Shown here piece after piece: positions 6,737 to 15,199 of a DNA stretch of 38,357 nt. The notes under the pieces were generated by a model that worked only from the letters and a program-made list of their open reading frames with translations, was not told where the DNA came from and did not search any database. This stretch comes from Fulvivirga marina (GTDB lineage Bacteria; Bacteroidota; Bacteroidia; Cytophagales; Cyclobacteriaceae): assembly GCF_016775155.1 (NCBI RefSeq), contig NZ_JAEUGD010000041.1:1-38357 (forward strand), given 5' to 3'. Positions within the stretch are counted from its first letter, which is position 1. Every line of letters starts with the position of its first letter. The position numbers and the translations under genes were made by a program.

Positions 6737-8201
6737 TTTTGGTTCTTCGAAGTTAGACCAATTGAGTCCGTTCTTCATAATCAGGAGATTGCTTTGTCGT
6801 TCGTACCTCTCTCCGCGCAATGACGATGATATCGACTCGGGCTGCACACAAGTAATTGGTAATCAATACAAATAAAATCATATAACCTCGTCATTCTGAA
6901 ATTTTCGTAGTGTAGCGGAGAAAATATTCAGAATCCCTCGGAGTGGAATACCTGCTTAAATAACCTCACAAGCCTTGATTGAACTGTGGAGAAACACCCT
7001 TATAATCCCCTCAAGGGGATAGTGTGAGTGCCCTAAATTGAAGATTCATTAAAGATATAATTAGTTCTTCGTAGCAAGGGGATTGCTTCCTCGTACCTCG
7101 TCGCAATGACGAGTTTAATTTAAGTTCCGTCATCACGAGGAGGTACGACGAAGTGATCTCCTTGATCGTGGCACTGACTAATCACTGCCCCGAACCCAGT
7201 TTTTCAACTATAGTTAAGGAAATTGCTTCCTCCCCGAAAGCTTTCGGGACAGGCTGTACCTCGTCGCAATGACGGTTAGTATAATCAAAATTATATACCC
7301 CGTCATTCTGAAATTTTCGTAGTGTAGCGGAGAAAATATTCAGAACCCCTGGGAGTGGAACACTGGCTTAAATTAACCTCACAAGCCTTGGATTGACCTG
7401 CGGAGAAACACCCCTATAATCCCCTCAAGGAGATAGTGTGAGTGCCCTAAATTGAAGATTCATTAAAGGTATAATTAGTTCTTCGTAGCAAGGGGATTGC
7501 TTCCTCGTGCCTCGTCGCAATGACGAGTTTAATTTAAGTTCCGTCATCACGAGGAGGTACGACGAAGTGATCTCCTTGATCGTGGCACTGACTAATCACT
7601 GCCCCGAACCCAGTTTTTCAACTATAGTTAAGGAAATTGCTTCCTCCCCGAAAGCTTTCGGGACAGGCTGTACCTCGTCGCAATGACGGTTAGTATAATC
7701 AAAATTATATACCCCGTCATTCTGAAATTTTCGTAGTGTAGCGGAGAAAATATTCAGAACCCCTGGGAGTGGAACACTGGCTTAAATTAACCTCACAAGC
7801 CTTGGATTGACCTGCGGAGAAACACCCCTATAATCCCCTCAAGGAGATAGTGTGAGTGCCCTAAATTGAAGATTCATTAAAGGTATAATTAGTTCTTCGT
7901 AGCAAGGGGATTGCTTCCTCGTGCCTCGTCGCAATGACGAGTTTAATTTAAGTTCCGTCATCACGAGGAGGTACGACGAAGTGATCTCCTAGATCGTGGC
8001 ACGGTCTAATCACTACTTGAATCCAGTTTTTCAACTATAGTTAAGGAGATTGCTTCCTCCCCGAAAGCCTTCGGGGCAGGCTGTGCCTCGTCGCAATGAC
8101 GGTAAAAAAAGCGATTCATCATAAACCCCTAAACTAACCACTATTACCGATCACTGAATACCGAATACTGATCACTGACAACAGGTCACTGGTCACCGAT
8201 A
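6737..8201. other. Long gene-free spacer filled with repeats
   Basis: No credible gene was found on either strand over about 1.46 kb. The spacer holds one degenerate half-palindrome near 6782-6827 (GAGATTGCTTTGTCG ... GCGCAATGACG), then three tandem ~413-bp units (listed separately), then a short tract at 8140-8200 with recurring ATCACTGA / AATACTGA-type words. These resemble the dispersed CGTCATTCTGAAATTT and CGTCATNNCGAGGAGG repeat families common between genes in Cytophagales. Confidence 0.8.
6889..8102. repeat. Three tandem copies of a ~413-bp element
   Basis: Units begin with CGTCATTCTGAAATTTTCGT at 6889, 7301 and 7715, so the periods are 412 and 414 bp. The third unit ends about 8102 (~390 bp). 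Each has a first half (CGTCATTCTG... to about +225) and a second half built of inverted arms CCGTCATCACGAGGAGGTAC and its near complement ...CTCGTCGCAATGACGG, with an internal perfect CCCGAAAGCTTTCGGG palindrome in units 1 and 2. First halves of units 2 and 3 match each other; second halves of units 1 and 2 match each other. No coding capacity is apparent. Confidence 0.9.
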
Positions 8202-11135
8202 TCACAGCGACTCAATCACTTTCTTCAAAGAGGCTGTCTGCTTCCATTGCCCAAACTTCGATTGTAGCAATTCGTCTTCTTTGAGTTTGGCGCTGTCGCT
8301 GGTGGTTTCTTTGAGCAGCATGAGTAACTTTTTCAGGTTGCGCGCTGGCTCTTCGGGCATGTTTCTAAGGCAGTTGTGCAGCAAGATGAACATGCCTTCC
8401 TTGTGCTGTGGAGATACGGTGTACAGGTTGATAGCCAGGTCTGCGAAGCGCTTAACTGGAGAAAACTCCTGGGTGTAAGTTTTGGCAAGTGCGGCCCCTA
8501 CCTGCGCATGGCTGATACGCTGGTTGAAGGTCTCGTTAACCCATATCTCTCCGGCAATGGTTCTGGCTGTTTTGTCACTGCATGTCATAGTGATGGCCAG
8601 GAAGTCGTGGGGCACTTTGCTGTATTCGTTCCAAATACCCGCCAGATACTCTAGCGCGCTGATCACACTTTTCTTATCTGACTCCGATGAAAAGGTAGAC
8701 CACTTCAGTCCCTTTTCCATCAAGGAGACCAGCAGAGGACCGGGATTATTCGGGGTTAAGGATAGAAACCGTGCAATATCGTTGCTAAGTCCTTCAAGCC
8801 ACTGTTCTTTAATCTCCATCTGAGCGTACAAACTGGAGTCAACCTTCTTTGATAAGAACTTCTTCTTAATAAACCCGACTACTCCTGAAATCGCATTTTC
8901 ATTAGCATTTCTTTTTACCACCAGCTTTTTATGGTGATCCTTAAAAGAAATACTCTTACGTTTCTTGTAATCATACCGTTGGTTCATAAATGGTTCCAGG
9001 CCGGTATACCATTCAAATGCTCCTGTCAGTTTCTGTCGGTCATGTTGAGACCCTATCAAAGATTCAAGTTCTTCATATACTGCCTCTGGGTCTTTGGATA
9101 TTGCTGCGGTAATCCATGCTTTTTGACGCTCAAAAGGTCCCGATAGCCTTTCATCTTCCGTTAGGTAAAAGATAAACAGGCGTTGCATTTCTGCATTTAG
9201 GGAAGAGTTAATATATTCTTTTGATACCTCTTTATAAGGGAAGCATCGGGCCAAAGCTATTTGTAAGTCCAGTTCATTGATGGGAATCTTCTTCTCCTGA
9301 TACTGTTTAACCCTGTCCACCAGCACTTGCGGATCAATGAAACAAGGCAGGTGTGTAGGTGTTGAGAGCAGCGATGTACTATCCCCTCTGGATAACTTCT
9401 CCAAGGAATAAACCAGCATTTCTCTGAAAACAAAATACACCGGTGTAGACCCGCTGGTATGCCATGTTTTTAGGGGAGTGAGTCTCCTGCGGTACCACCC
9501 ATGTTCACGATCCATCTCCACATCCTGATTGTAATAGGCAGTAGCCATATCATGAAGCACTTTGGCATCTTTTCCTTGCTCCTGCACCAACATTTTTCCA
9601 TACTCAATAAAGAATGTCGCGAGCATATTGTCCAGGTACCCTACCCGGCTGTTCCAGTCTCCCATCACGGACTTATAAGCGCGCTGCAAGGCGGGTTCCA
9701 GTTTGGCTATATTGCTGCCCTTCACCTCATCTTGCAGGTGTATAAGACTGGCTATAAGTGCATCAAAATGGTGAGCCTCGTTATTATCAAAAGCCTGACT
9801 GCTGAGAAACATGAGTTCATCAAAATCTCTGGCAACGCCCAGCGGCCCCATGTCTTCTAAAGCCGGTAACTGGGCCGTTTCAAAGGCTTCTTCAGGTAAC
9901 GGCTCTTCATCAGCCTCCTCAATGAGAAAAGCCACATGCCCCTTAGGCTCCGTCATTAGGGTACTCTGATACATGCTGATTTCGCCCTTTAAGGCCTCAG
10001 TTTCATCAGCATACTTCGCTATCAGTTTAGCCGCCCGTAGCTGTATATCGTTATCCTGCTGCAAAAAGGCCTGACAGGCATGAATACAAATCGTCTCTTT
10101 TAAGTCCTTATCCTTTCGGGCAATTTTATCCAGCACCATCAAGGCGGACTTCACCACCGACTTGGTTTCAGAAGTCAACAGCACAGGGGCATTATCGACA
10201 AAATCCTGACGGGCAAAGTCCTTTTGGGTCACTATTTTTTTAATGGCCTTGAGTGCTCCGTTGATCACCTTGCTATGTGGAGAGGTAAAAAGGGCCAGAA
10301 TGTCGTGCTGATGCTCCAGCATTTCTTCATCAGTCGGCTCCAGGTAGAAGAACAAATCGATGAACCAACCTGAAGCAGATGTATTGAAATTTTTATTAGC
10401 TGCTTGTAACGATGAGCTCAATACCCTTTTCCTATTGAGTCGATCGGTCTCTATCAGTAGCTTAAAGGTTTCTTTCCAAGTATGCTCCTTTACCTCATCT
10501 ACATAACTTATATACTGATCACTCCAGTGAATACTCGACTCATAATCAAACAAATACCAAATGTGCTTATCTAATGTTACTGGTCTCTTCCATAAGCCAC
10601 CGGGCACATACCGCCACTTGTGGTCATTCGCCTGAGTACGAATGCTTTCCAGGATACGAATAACAATCAGCTCCGGGGTCAGGGTAACGTACCCCTTCTC
10701 CTCCAGGTCCACCAGTTCATCATAATTCAATGGAGTCTGCGCCCAGCTACCATCACTGATATCATTGATGTCTTTTTCCAGCCAGGTCGGACAGTACCAC
10801 GGCAGGATTTGGTCCATCAGTGCTTTGGTCATTTGTCGCCTGGCTCCCCATGCCTTATTATAATCTCTCTGGTTATTACACACAAAAGAGAGTATAGTGA
10901 ATATCTTTTTCTGAGCTTCTGTACCCTTGGGTGTGGAAGAGGTTCTAAAAACTGACCCTCCGCTACGCTCCTCTTTGAAGTTAAACTCCCAGACATACTC
11001 GAATTCCTTCAAAGCCTTAGCAACTTCTTTCTTTTCCTTTTTGTCTAACTTTTGAAGAAATGGAATAACCTCGCTTTCTTTTTCATTCTTAATGAGGTCA
11101 CCAATTCGCTCAGCTGGGGTCATGAGATCAGTCAT
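8202..11135 (-). CDS. DUF6493-like large repeat protein, partner of SWIM protein
   Basis: 977 residues, no signal peptide or membrane segment, so probably cytoplasmic. It opens with TPAERIGDLIKNEKESEVI and is mostly amphipathic helices. The region around residues 270-400 has HEAT/ARM-like pairs (VINGALKAIKKIV, KSVVKSALMVLDKIARKD, IQLRAAKLIAKYAD). Large helical proteins of this type (I believe DUF6493) accompany SWIM zinc-finger proteins in many bacteria, often with MoxR ATPase and vWA genes. The start ATG lies inside the SWIM gene (8-base overlap, 11128-11135), so the two are translationally coupled. A mostly scaffold-like, protein-binding role is inferred; no catalytic motif was seen. Confidence 0.65.
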   Translation of the reverse strand: MTDLMTPAERIGDLIKNEKESEVIPFLQKLDKKEKKEVAKALKEFEYVWEFNFKEERSGGSVFRTSSTPKGTEAQKKIFTILSFVCNNQRDYNKAWGARRQMTKALMDQILPWYCPTWLEKDINDISDGSWAQTPLNYDELVDLEEKGYVTLTPELIVIRILESIRTQANDHKWRYVPGGLWKRPVTLDKHIWYLFDYESSIHWSDQYISYVDEVKEHTWKETFKLLIETDRLNRKRVLSSSLQAANKNFNTSASGWFIDLFFYLEPTDEEMLEHQHDILALFTSPHSKVINGALKAIKKIVTQKDFARQDFVDNAPVLLTSETKSVVKSALMVLDKIARKDKDLKETICIHACQAFLQQDNDIQLRAAKLIAKYADETEALKGEISMYQSTLMTEPKGHVAFLIEEADEEPLPEEAFETAQLPALEDMGPLGVARDFDELMFLSSQAFDNNEAHHFDALIASLIHLQDEVKGSNIAKLEPALQRAYKSVMGDWNSRVGYLDNMLATFFIEYGKMLVQEQGKDAKVLHDMATAYYNQDVEMDREHGWYRRRLTPLKTWHTSGSTPVYFVFREMLVYSLEKLSRGDSTSLLSTPTHLPCFIDPQVLVDRVKQYQEKKIPINELDLQIALARCFPYKEVSKEYINSSLNAEMQRLFIFYLTEDERLSGPFERQKAWITAAISKDPEAVYEELESLIGSQHDRQKLTGAFEWYTGLEPFMNQRYDYKKRKSISFKDHHKKLVVKRNANENAISGVVGFIKKKFLSKKVDSSLYAQMEIKEQWLEGLSNDIARFLSLTPNNPGPLLVSLMEKGLKWSTFSSESDKKSVISALEYLAGIWNEYSKVPHDFLAITMTCSDKTARTIAGEIWVNETFNQRISHAQVGAALAKTYTQEFSPVKRFADLAINLYTVSPQHKEGMFILLHNCLRNMPEEPARNLKKLLMLLKETTSDSAKLKEDELLQSKFGQWKQTASLKKVIESL

Positions 11136-12474
11136 TTACCTGAAGTTTCTTTTTAGTAGCCAAAATATGTTTGCAAACCCCTCTTTCTCCCTGGTGTCGG
11201 GCAAACCAGGTGCATGTACAGCGCGCCTGTTCCCCATCAATAACCACGGTGTGGTTTACTCCGCTACCTTCCACACTCGCCTCCACTCTACCAGACTCTT
11301 CCGACACTATGGTCACCTTATTTTCTGCCACAAGCTTTTCAGCACCCTTTAGCCTGGGGTTAAGGCTTAAAATGCGGTCCATTTTGAAAGGTAGCCTTCT
11401 ATAGAAGTATTCGTTATGATCAAGGTCAAAACCCAACAAGCCCATTGCAGCCAGCCGGGCAGTAATATTTTTAATCTGAGCCATATCCAATGATTCCTCA
11501 ATGGCTAGCAAAGTGGGATTAAAGGCCTGATTGGCATAACTGTAGTTATCAAAAGCCTGTATCCATTCGTCAGGCACGTCCTCTATTAATGATTCCAGAG
11601 CCGCTCCTTCACCTGAGAAACCGCGCCAGTGGTCGCGACTCAGGGTAAGCGAAAACCTAACCGTCCCAAAGTAAAGCTGCCATGTTGTAGATTGCATATC
11701 AGGATGTGGAAACACCCTAAATTCATCAATCAAGGGAATCAATGGCTCCAGCAATTTAAGGCGGTGTACCCCGCCTATACAGATGGCATCGTTAGATTTC
11801 ATAGGAGAAAACATCCACTGGTTTCCTCTCTTCACCAGATAGTAGTCTGTTTTCACTTTTCCCTTGGGGATGGTACGGAACAATTGAACCGCCTGTATCC
11901 GGTTGCCTTTCACCTCCTCCGTTGCATCTGCCAGGTAAATTTGTACCGTTGTCAGCCCTTTGATCCACTTTATCGGCAATGGCACCTTTCGCTCTACAGT
12001 CTTTTCTCCCTCACGGTGCAGCCCCACCTCTTTTTGCCCTACCGATAGCACCACGTTCTCATTTTTCCTGACTGCACTCAACGCACTGATCATAGGCGGG
12101 TTGAAGTCAACGTTTGTAGTGCCATTCTCTAAAAACTCTCCATCATGCCCGTCGGGCATCACATCCACACGTGCATATACACCCGCACAATGCGAAAAGC
12201 CCTCAAAGCGGATCCTCTCATTTCCGGCAGTCACGATCGGGTCTTTAAGCAGAGCCATCTGAAATGGCGATAGGTTAAAACTGGACTTTACCACATTGCT
12301 CAAAGTGATCAGGCACCGGCTTACTATGAATGGGTCTGTCAGCTTACCCCAGAAGAAGCATGGGCTATTGCCTTTCTGCACTTCGCTGTATTGTGCAAGA
12401 AACAATTCATCAGAAGTGCCGCTTTTTCTTAATGTTGAAGGTTGATTATAGGAGTAAGTAATTGTATCTGACAT
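11128..12474 (-). CDS. SWIM zinc-finger family protein
   Basis: 448 residues from the ATG at 12474. The frame can be extended to 12513, but that start is TTG; the family-like N-terminus begins SDTITYSYNQPS, so the ATG is preferred. Family landmarks are FFWGKL near the N-terminus, DPIVTAGNERIRFEGFSHC, and DGEFLENGTTNVDFNPPM. The SWIM zinc finger is at the C-terminus: CTCTWFARHQGERGVCKH, i.e. CxC-x12-CxH, followed by a basic end. SWIM fingers bind nucleic acid or protein. The gene leads a two-gene operon with the DUF6493-like protein. Its cellular process is unknown; related sets with MoxR/vWA suggest assembly or remodelling of a complex. Confidence 0.8.
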   Translation of the reverse strand: MSDTITYSYNQPSTLRKSGTSDELFLAQYSEVQKGNSPCFFWGKLTDPFIVSRCLITLSNVVKSSFNLSPFQMALLKDPIVTAGNERIRFEGFSHCAGVYARVDVMPDGHDGEFLENGTTNVDFNPPMISALSAVRKNENVVLSVGQKEVGLHREGEKTVERKVPLPIKWIKGLTTVQIYLADATEEVKGNRIQAVQLFRTIPKGKVKTDYYLVKRGNQWMFSPMKSNDAICIGGVHRLKLLEPLIPLIDEFRVFPHPDMQSTTWQLYFGTVRFSLTLSRDHWRGFSGEGAALESLIEDVPDEWIQAFDNYSYANQAFNPTLLAIEESLDMAQIKNITARLAAMGLLGFDLDHNEYFYRRLPFKMDRILSLNPRLKGAEKLVAENKVTIVSEESGRVEASVEGSGVNHTVVIDGEQARCTCTWFARHQGERGVCKHILATKKKLQVND

Positions 12475-13007
12475 AGCCGGATCAGTTTTATAAATCCGTC
12501 TGAAACTAGCCAAAAATTATATTAAACAAAATTTTTTGAAGTTTGAATTAGGGAGATGACTTGCTTGATGACCAGAGTTGGAAGCAGGAAGACCAAAGTC
12601 CGAAATGGTTCTTGCTTTAGGGTTAGAGTAATTGGTGTTCAGTATAAAACCAAATTAATTAACTCGTTATTCTGAAATTTTTGTAATGTAGCGGAGAAAA
12701 TATTGACAATCCTTCGGGGTGGAGCACTTGCCTGAATAGCCTACAAAAGCCTGAAGTTGGGCCTGTGGAGAAACATTCCTATAATCCCCTCAAGAGGATA
12801 GTGTGTGCGCTTAATATAACTCAAAAAATACGAATCAGGACAATAACTTTGGACAATAGGTATTTGCATATCTTATAGGTGATCCACACCGCTGGCAAGA
12901 GGTCCTTCTCCATCAACACGCTACAATGAGACGCTCCCATATGCGCAAGATTCGGGTTTTAACATGCAGCGATCCATATAATATTTGTCGCTTTAAACCA
13001 AAAAGCT
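12475..13007. other. Gene-free spacer with diverged repeat fragment
   Basis: About 530 bases between the SWIM gene and the next plus-strand ORF. It holds a short GGAAGCAGGAAGACCAAAGT-type tract near 12580, a diverged partial copy of the 413-bp element (listed separately), and AT-rich sequence leading to the small ORF at 13008, with AATATTTG (one mismatch to TAnnTTTG) near 12981. Confidence 0.7.
12662..12815. repeat. Diverged partial copy of the 413-bp element (first half only)
   Basis: CGTTATTCTGAAATTTTTGTA then ATGTAGCGGAGAAAATATT and, further on, GTGGAGAAACATTCCTATAA and TCCCCTCAAGAGGATAGTGTG match in order the first half of the units at 6889, 7301 and 7715, in the same orientation, with scattered substitutions. 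The second, palindromic half is absent. It lies on the other side of the SWIM/DUF6493 operon from the three complete copies. Confidence 0.8.
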
Positions 13008-13370
13008 ATGCGTACGATATTATTATTAATTTTTGTAAACCTGTTAATAACCGAGACTTCTAATGGCACCTATTTCAGAGACACCACAGACCTTGCTCAT
13101 ATTACGTCTCCTGTAGATTCGAATTTTGTGCAGGTATTAAGCATTGAACTTCTGAAAGAATATTTGCTATCAGAAATAGAAGTTTCCTGCCCCTCCGTTG
13201 TTCTCGTCACCTATAATGAGCAAGGTAACAAGCAGACGACGGAGTCATACCCATTGAATCACTTCATAGAAAATCTTCAACAACACAATCTATTCAAACA
13301 GAAAAGGATATATCTCATTCTAACCCGATTCAAAACCTATTATTTCAGCAACCTGAACAGACAAAATTGA
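13008..13370 (+). CDS. Hypothetical small exported protein (120 aa)
   Basis: Starts with ATG and a short hydrophobic N-terminus (MRTILLLIFVNLLITETSNG) that looks like a signal peptide. The remainder is soluble, with a VVLVTYNEQGNKQ segment and a basic, aromatic end. No family recognised. The stop codon TGA overlaps the ATG of the next small ORF (TGATG at 13368-13372), which suggests that both are real and coupled. It is an isolated plus-strand pair between a repeat-bearing spacer and the minus-strand cold-shock genes. Confidence 0.55.
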   Translation: MRTILLLIFVNLLITETSNGTYFRDTTDLAHITSPVDSNFVQVLSIELLKEYLLSEIEVSCPSVVLVTYNEQGNKQTTESYPLNHFIENLQQHNLFKQKRIYLILTRFKTYYFSNLNRQN

Positions 13371-13504
13371 TGAAAGATAAGAACCTCACTAAAGCCACCC
13401 CAGATGATCCTAAACAGGAAAATAAAACATTACGGATTTTGAAGCTCTGGAAAAACAAAATCAGGTTTATCCCTGGAGCTGAATTCATGAATTACACAAA
13501 ATAG
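13370..13504 (+). CDS. Hypothetical small protein (44 aa), coupled to the upstream ORF
   Basis: ATG at 13370 shares two bases with the upstream stop (TGATG). The 44-residue product is basic and soluble (begins MKDKNLTKATPDD, ends AEFMNYTK) and ends with TAG at 13502. There is no signal peptide or recognisable motif. Support comes from the stop/start overlap only. It could be a leader-like or partner peptide, or a chance frame. Confidence 0.35.
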   Translation: MKDKNLTKATPDDPKQENKTLRILKLWKNKIRFIPGAEFMNYTK

Positions 13505-13650
13505 AGTTATCACCATATGCAGTGAGGAGCAGCAATAAGAGCTAACCTGCCAGAGGTAAGTGAGTTACGGTAGTGTAATAGCGGCCTGATCAGACGAAGA
13601 TATACATAAACTTCTATTGCCCTCATCTACCATGTTGGATCTGCTGGCAT

Positions 13651-13690
13651 AAAAAAGCCGCCTCTGAGTTCACCCCAGGGCGGCTTTTAC
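13651..13690 (-). terminator. Terminator after the cold-shock genes
   Basis: The hairpin with GCCGCC and GGCGGC arms (about 13656-13686) around a ~15-base loop is flanked by A-runs on the left and T-runs on the right. On the minus strand it ends in six T residues, 19 bases past the stop of the downstream csp gene. It could act in both directions. Confidence 0.7.
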
Positions 13691-13708
13691 CTTTATGACC
13701 AAACAGAA

Positions 13709-13903
13709 TTAGTCGATCAACTCAACGTTAACCGCGTTCATTCCTTTTCTTCCTCTTTCCACATCAAACTTCACTTTGTCATTTTCACGGATCTCGTCGA
13801 TCAAACCGCTCTCATGTACAAAAATGTCTTCACCTGAATCTGATGGTTTAATAAATCCAAATCCTTTGGTATTATTAAAAAATTTTACTATTCCTTCTTG
13901 CAT
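13709..13903 (-). CDS. Cold-shock domain protein (copy 2)
   Basis: 64 residues forming a single cold-shock OB fold: KFFNNTKGFGFI contains RNP1 (KGFGFI, 13-18), and DIFVHES (26-32) is RNP2. These small proteins bind single-stranded RNA or DNA and melt structure in mRNA. It differs from the copy at 13946 by only a handful of conservative changes (e.g. I/T at residue 5, G/S at 24, I/V at 35, K/R at 42). The 42-base spacer upstream repeats the leader of the other copy. It is followed by a terminator. Confidence 0.95.
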   Translation of the reverse strand: MQEGIVKFFNNTKGFGFIKPSDSGEDIFVHESGLIDEIRENDKVKFDVERGRKGMNAVNVELID

Positions 13904-13945
13904 TACTTTATTAATTGTGTATTTGTATATTCTTTTCTTTTCGAA

Positions 13946-14140
13946 TTAGTCGATCAACTCTACGTTAACCGCATTCATTCCTTTTCTTCCTCTTTCTACA
14001 TCAAATCTTACTCTGTCGTTTTCACGAATCTCATCTACTAAGCCACTTTCGTGTACAAAGATGTCTTCACTTGAATCTGAGGGCTTAATAAATCCAAATC
14101 CTTTGGTATTATTAAAAAACTTTACTGTTCCTTCTTGCAT
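13946..14140 (-). CDS. Cold-shock domain protein (copy 1)
   Basis: 64 residues, one cold-shock domain with RNP1 KGFGFI and RNP2 DIFVHES, nearly identical to the neighbouring copy. The two genes and their short AT-rich leaders (each ...TACAAATACA...AAAGTA before ATG) are a tandem duplication. As first of the pair it lies downstream of the desaturase gene on the same strand, so cold-related membrane and RNA functions are adjacent. No strong promoter could be picked in the 66-base gap. Confidence 0.95.
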   Translation of the reverse strand: MQEGTVKFFNNTKGFGFIKPSDSSEDIFVHESGLVDEIRENDRVRFDVERGRKGMNAVNVELID

Positions 14141-14206
14141 TACTTTATTTAATTGTATTTGTGTTTTCTTTTATTGATGTCAGGTTTGCTTTCAATCCTG
14201 CTTATT

Positions 14207-15199
14207 TTATTTTACGCGTTGCTTTACCGGGGCCAGTTCCATCCTGCCCAATTGGTATAGCATTTTGATATGATCCCAAACGGCCGCTGCGAAAGTTTTC
14301 TTGGTATGGTATGGTATGCCATACTCTCTGGCAGTCTCAGCCACAATGCGCGACAGCTTTCTGTAATGCACATGACAAATATTTGGCAACAAATGATGTT
14401 CTACCTGATAGTTTAATCCTCCTATAAACCAGGAGAAGACCCTGCTACGAGGCGAAAAATTGCTTGTGGTCGCTAGCTGGTGGATAGCCCAGTCATTAGC
14501 AATCATGCCATCCTCATCCGGCAACGGAAACTCTGATGATGGCATTACATGTGCCGTTTGAAACACCAGGCTAATTGCTATCCCCGTAACAAAATGCATG
14601 GTAATAAATGCTAGTACTACCAGCCATGGCGACATTGATAACATAATGATAGGAAGTGCCAGCGTGTAAGAATAATACACCAGCTTCCAGCTTATGACCT
14701 GTAACATTTCTTTTCTAAACTCTTCCTGCTTGATGAAACCCATCTTTCGGTATTGTCTCATCTTGATAAAATCTTTGGAAGTTACCCAGGAAATAGTGGA
14801 GAGACCATAGAAGAACCAGATATATATAAACTGAAATTTATGTAACCAGTATTTTTTAGCATGAGGTGAAAAGCGCAAGAAAAACGGCGCACTTATATCA
14901 TCATCTGCTTCATCAATATTGGTATAGGTATGATGAAGCACATTATGCTGTATCTTCCAGATCGTGGCATTGGCACCTATCAGGTTGAGCGTATAGCCCA
15001 TGTATTTATTTACTTTCCTGTTTTTAGAATATGCCCCGTGTATCGCATCATGCATTACTCCCATGCCTATTCCTGCCATGCCCAGTCCACTGAGTATATA
15101 CATAAAAAATAGTACCCATGGACTGGTTATAAAACCAATATTTACGATAACCAAAGGCACAAAAAAAAGTGAAAGCATGAATACAGTTTTGGTAACCAT
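14207..15199 (-). CDS. Membrane fatty-acid (acyl-CoA/lipid) desaturase
   Basis: 330 residues from the first ATG. Three histidine boxes are visible: HDAIHG, then HNVLHHTYTN, and QVEHHLLPNICH near the end, the last with the QxxHH form of front-end/linoleoyl-CoA-type di-iron desaturases. Hydrophobic pairs lie between the boxes. The enzyme would introduce a double bond into acyl chains in the inner membrane and help maintain fluidity. The family's N-terminal segment (SDFSKTLKNRVNDYFKTNN then LSKYGDG) is encoded in the same frame just upstream of 15199, back to about 15319, without ATG, GTG or TTG. The true start is therefore probably upstream and non-standard, for example ATT at 15319. Confidence 0.9.
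   Translation of the reverse strand: MVTKTVFMLSLFFVPLVIVNIGFITSPWVLFFMYILSGLGMAGIGMGVMHDAIHGAYSKNRKVNKYMGYTLNLIGANATIWKIQHNVLHHTYTNIDEADDDISAPFFLRFSPHAKKYWLHKFQFIYIWFFYGLSTISWVTSKDFIKMRQYRKMGFIKQEEFRKEMLQVISWKLVYYSYTLALPIIMLSMSPWLVVLAFITMHFVTGIAISLVFQTAHVMPSSEFPLPDEDGMIANDWAIHQLATTSNFSPRSRVFSWFIGGLNYQVEHHLLPNICHVHYRKLSRIVAETAREYGIPYHTKKTFAAAVWDHIKMLYQLGRMELAPVKQRVK

Noticed and set aside
6889-8102. CRISPR array
   Set aside because: Repeat units are ~413 bp with no short repeat/spacer alternation, and no cas genes are present.
8281-12262. Several plus-strand frames of 65-139 codons
   Set aside because: All are antisense to the two long minus-strand genes with family features; none has a motif or plausible start context.
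12475-12513. TTG-started extension of the SWIM protein
   Set aside because: TTG start and non-family residues; the family-like N-terminus starts at the ATG at 12474.
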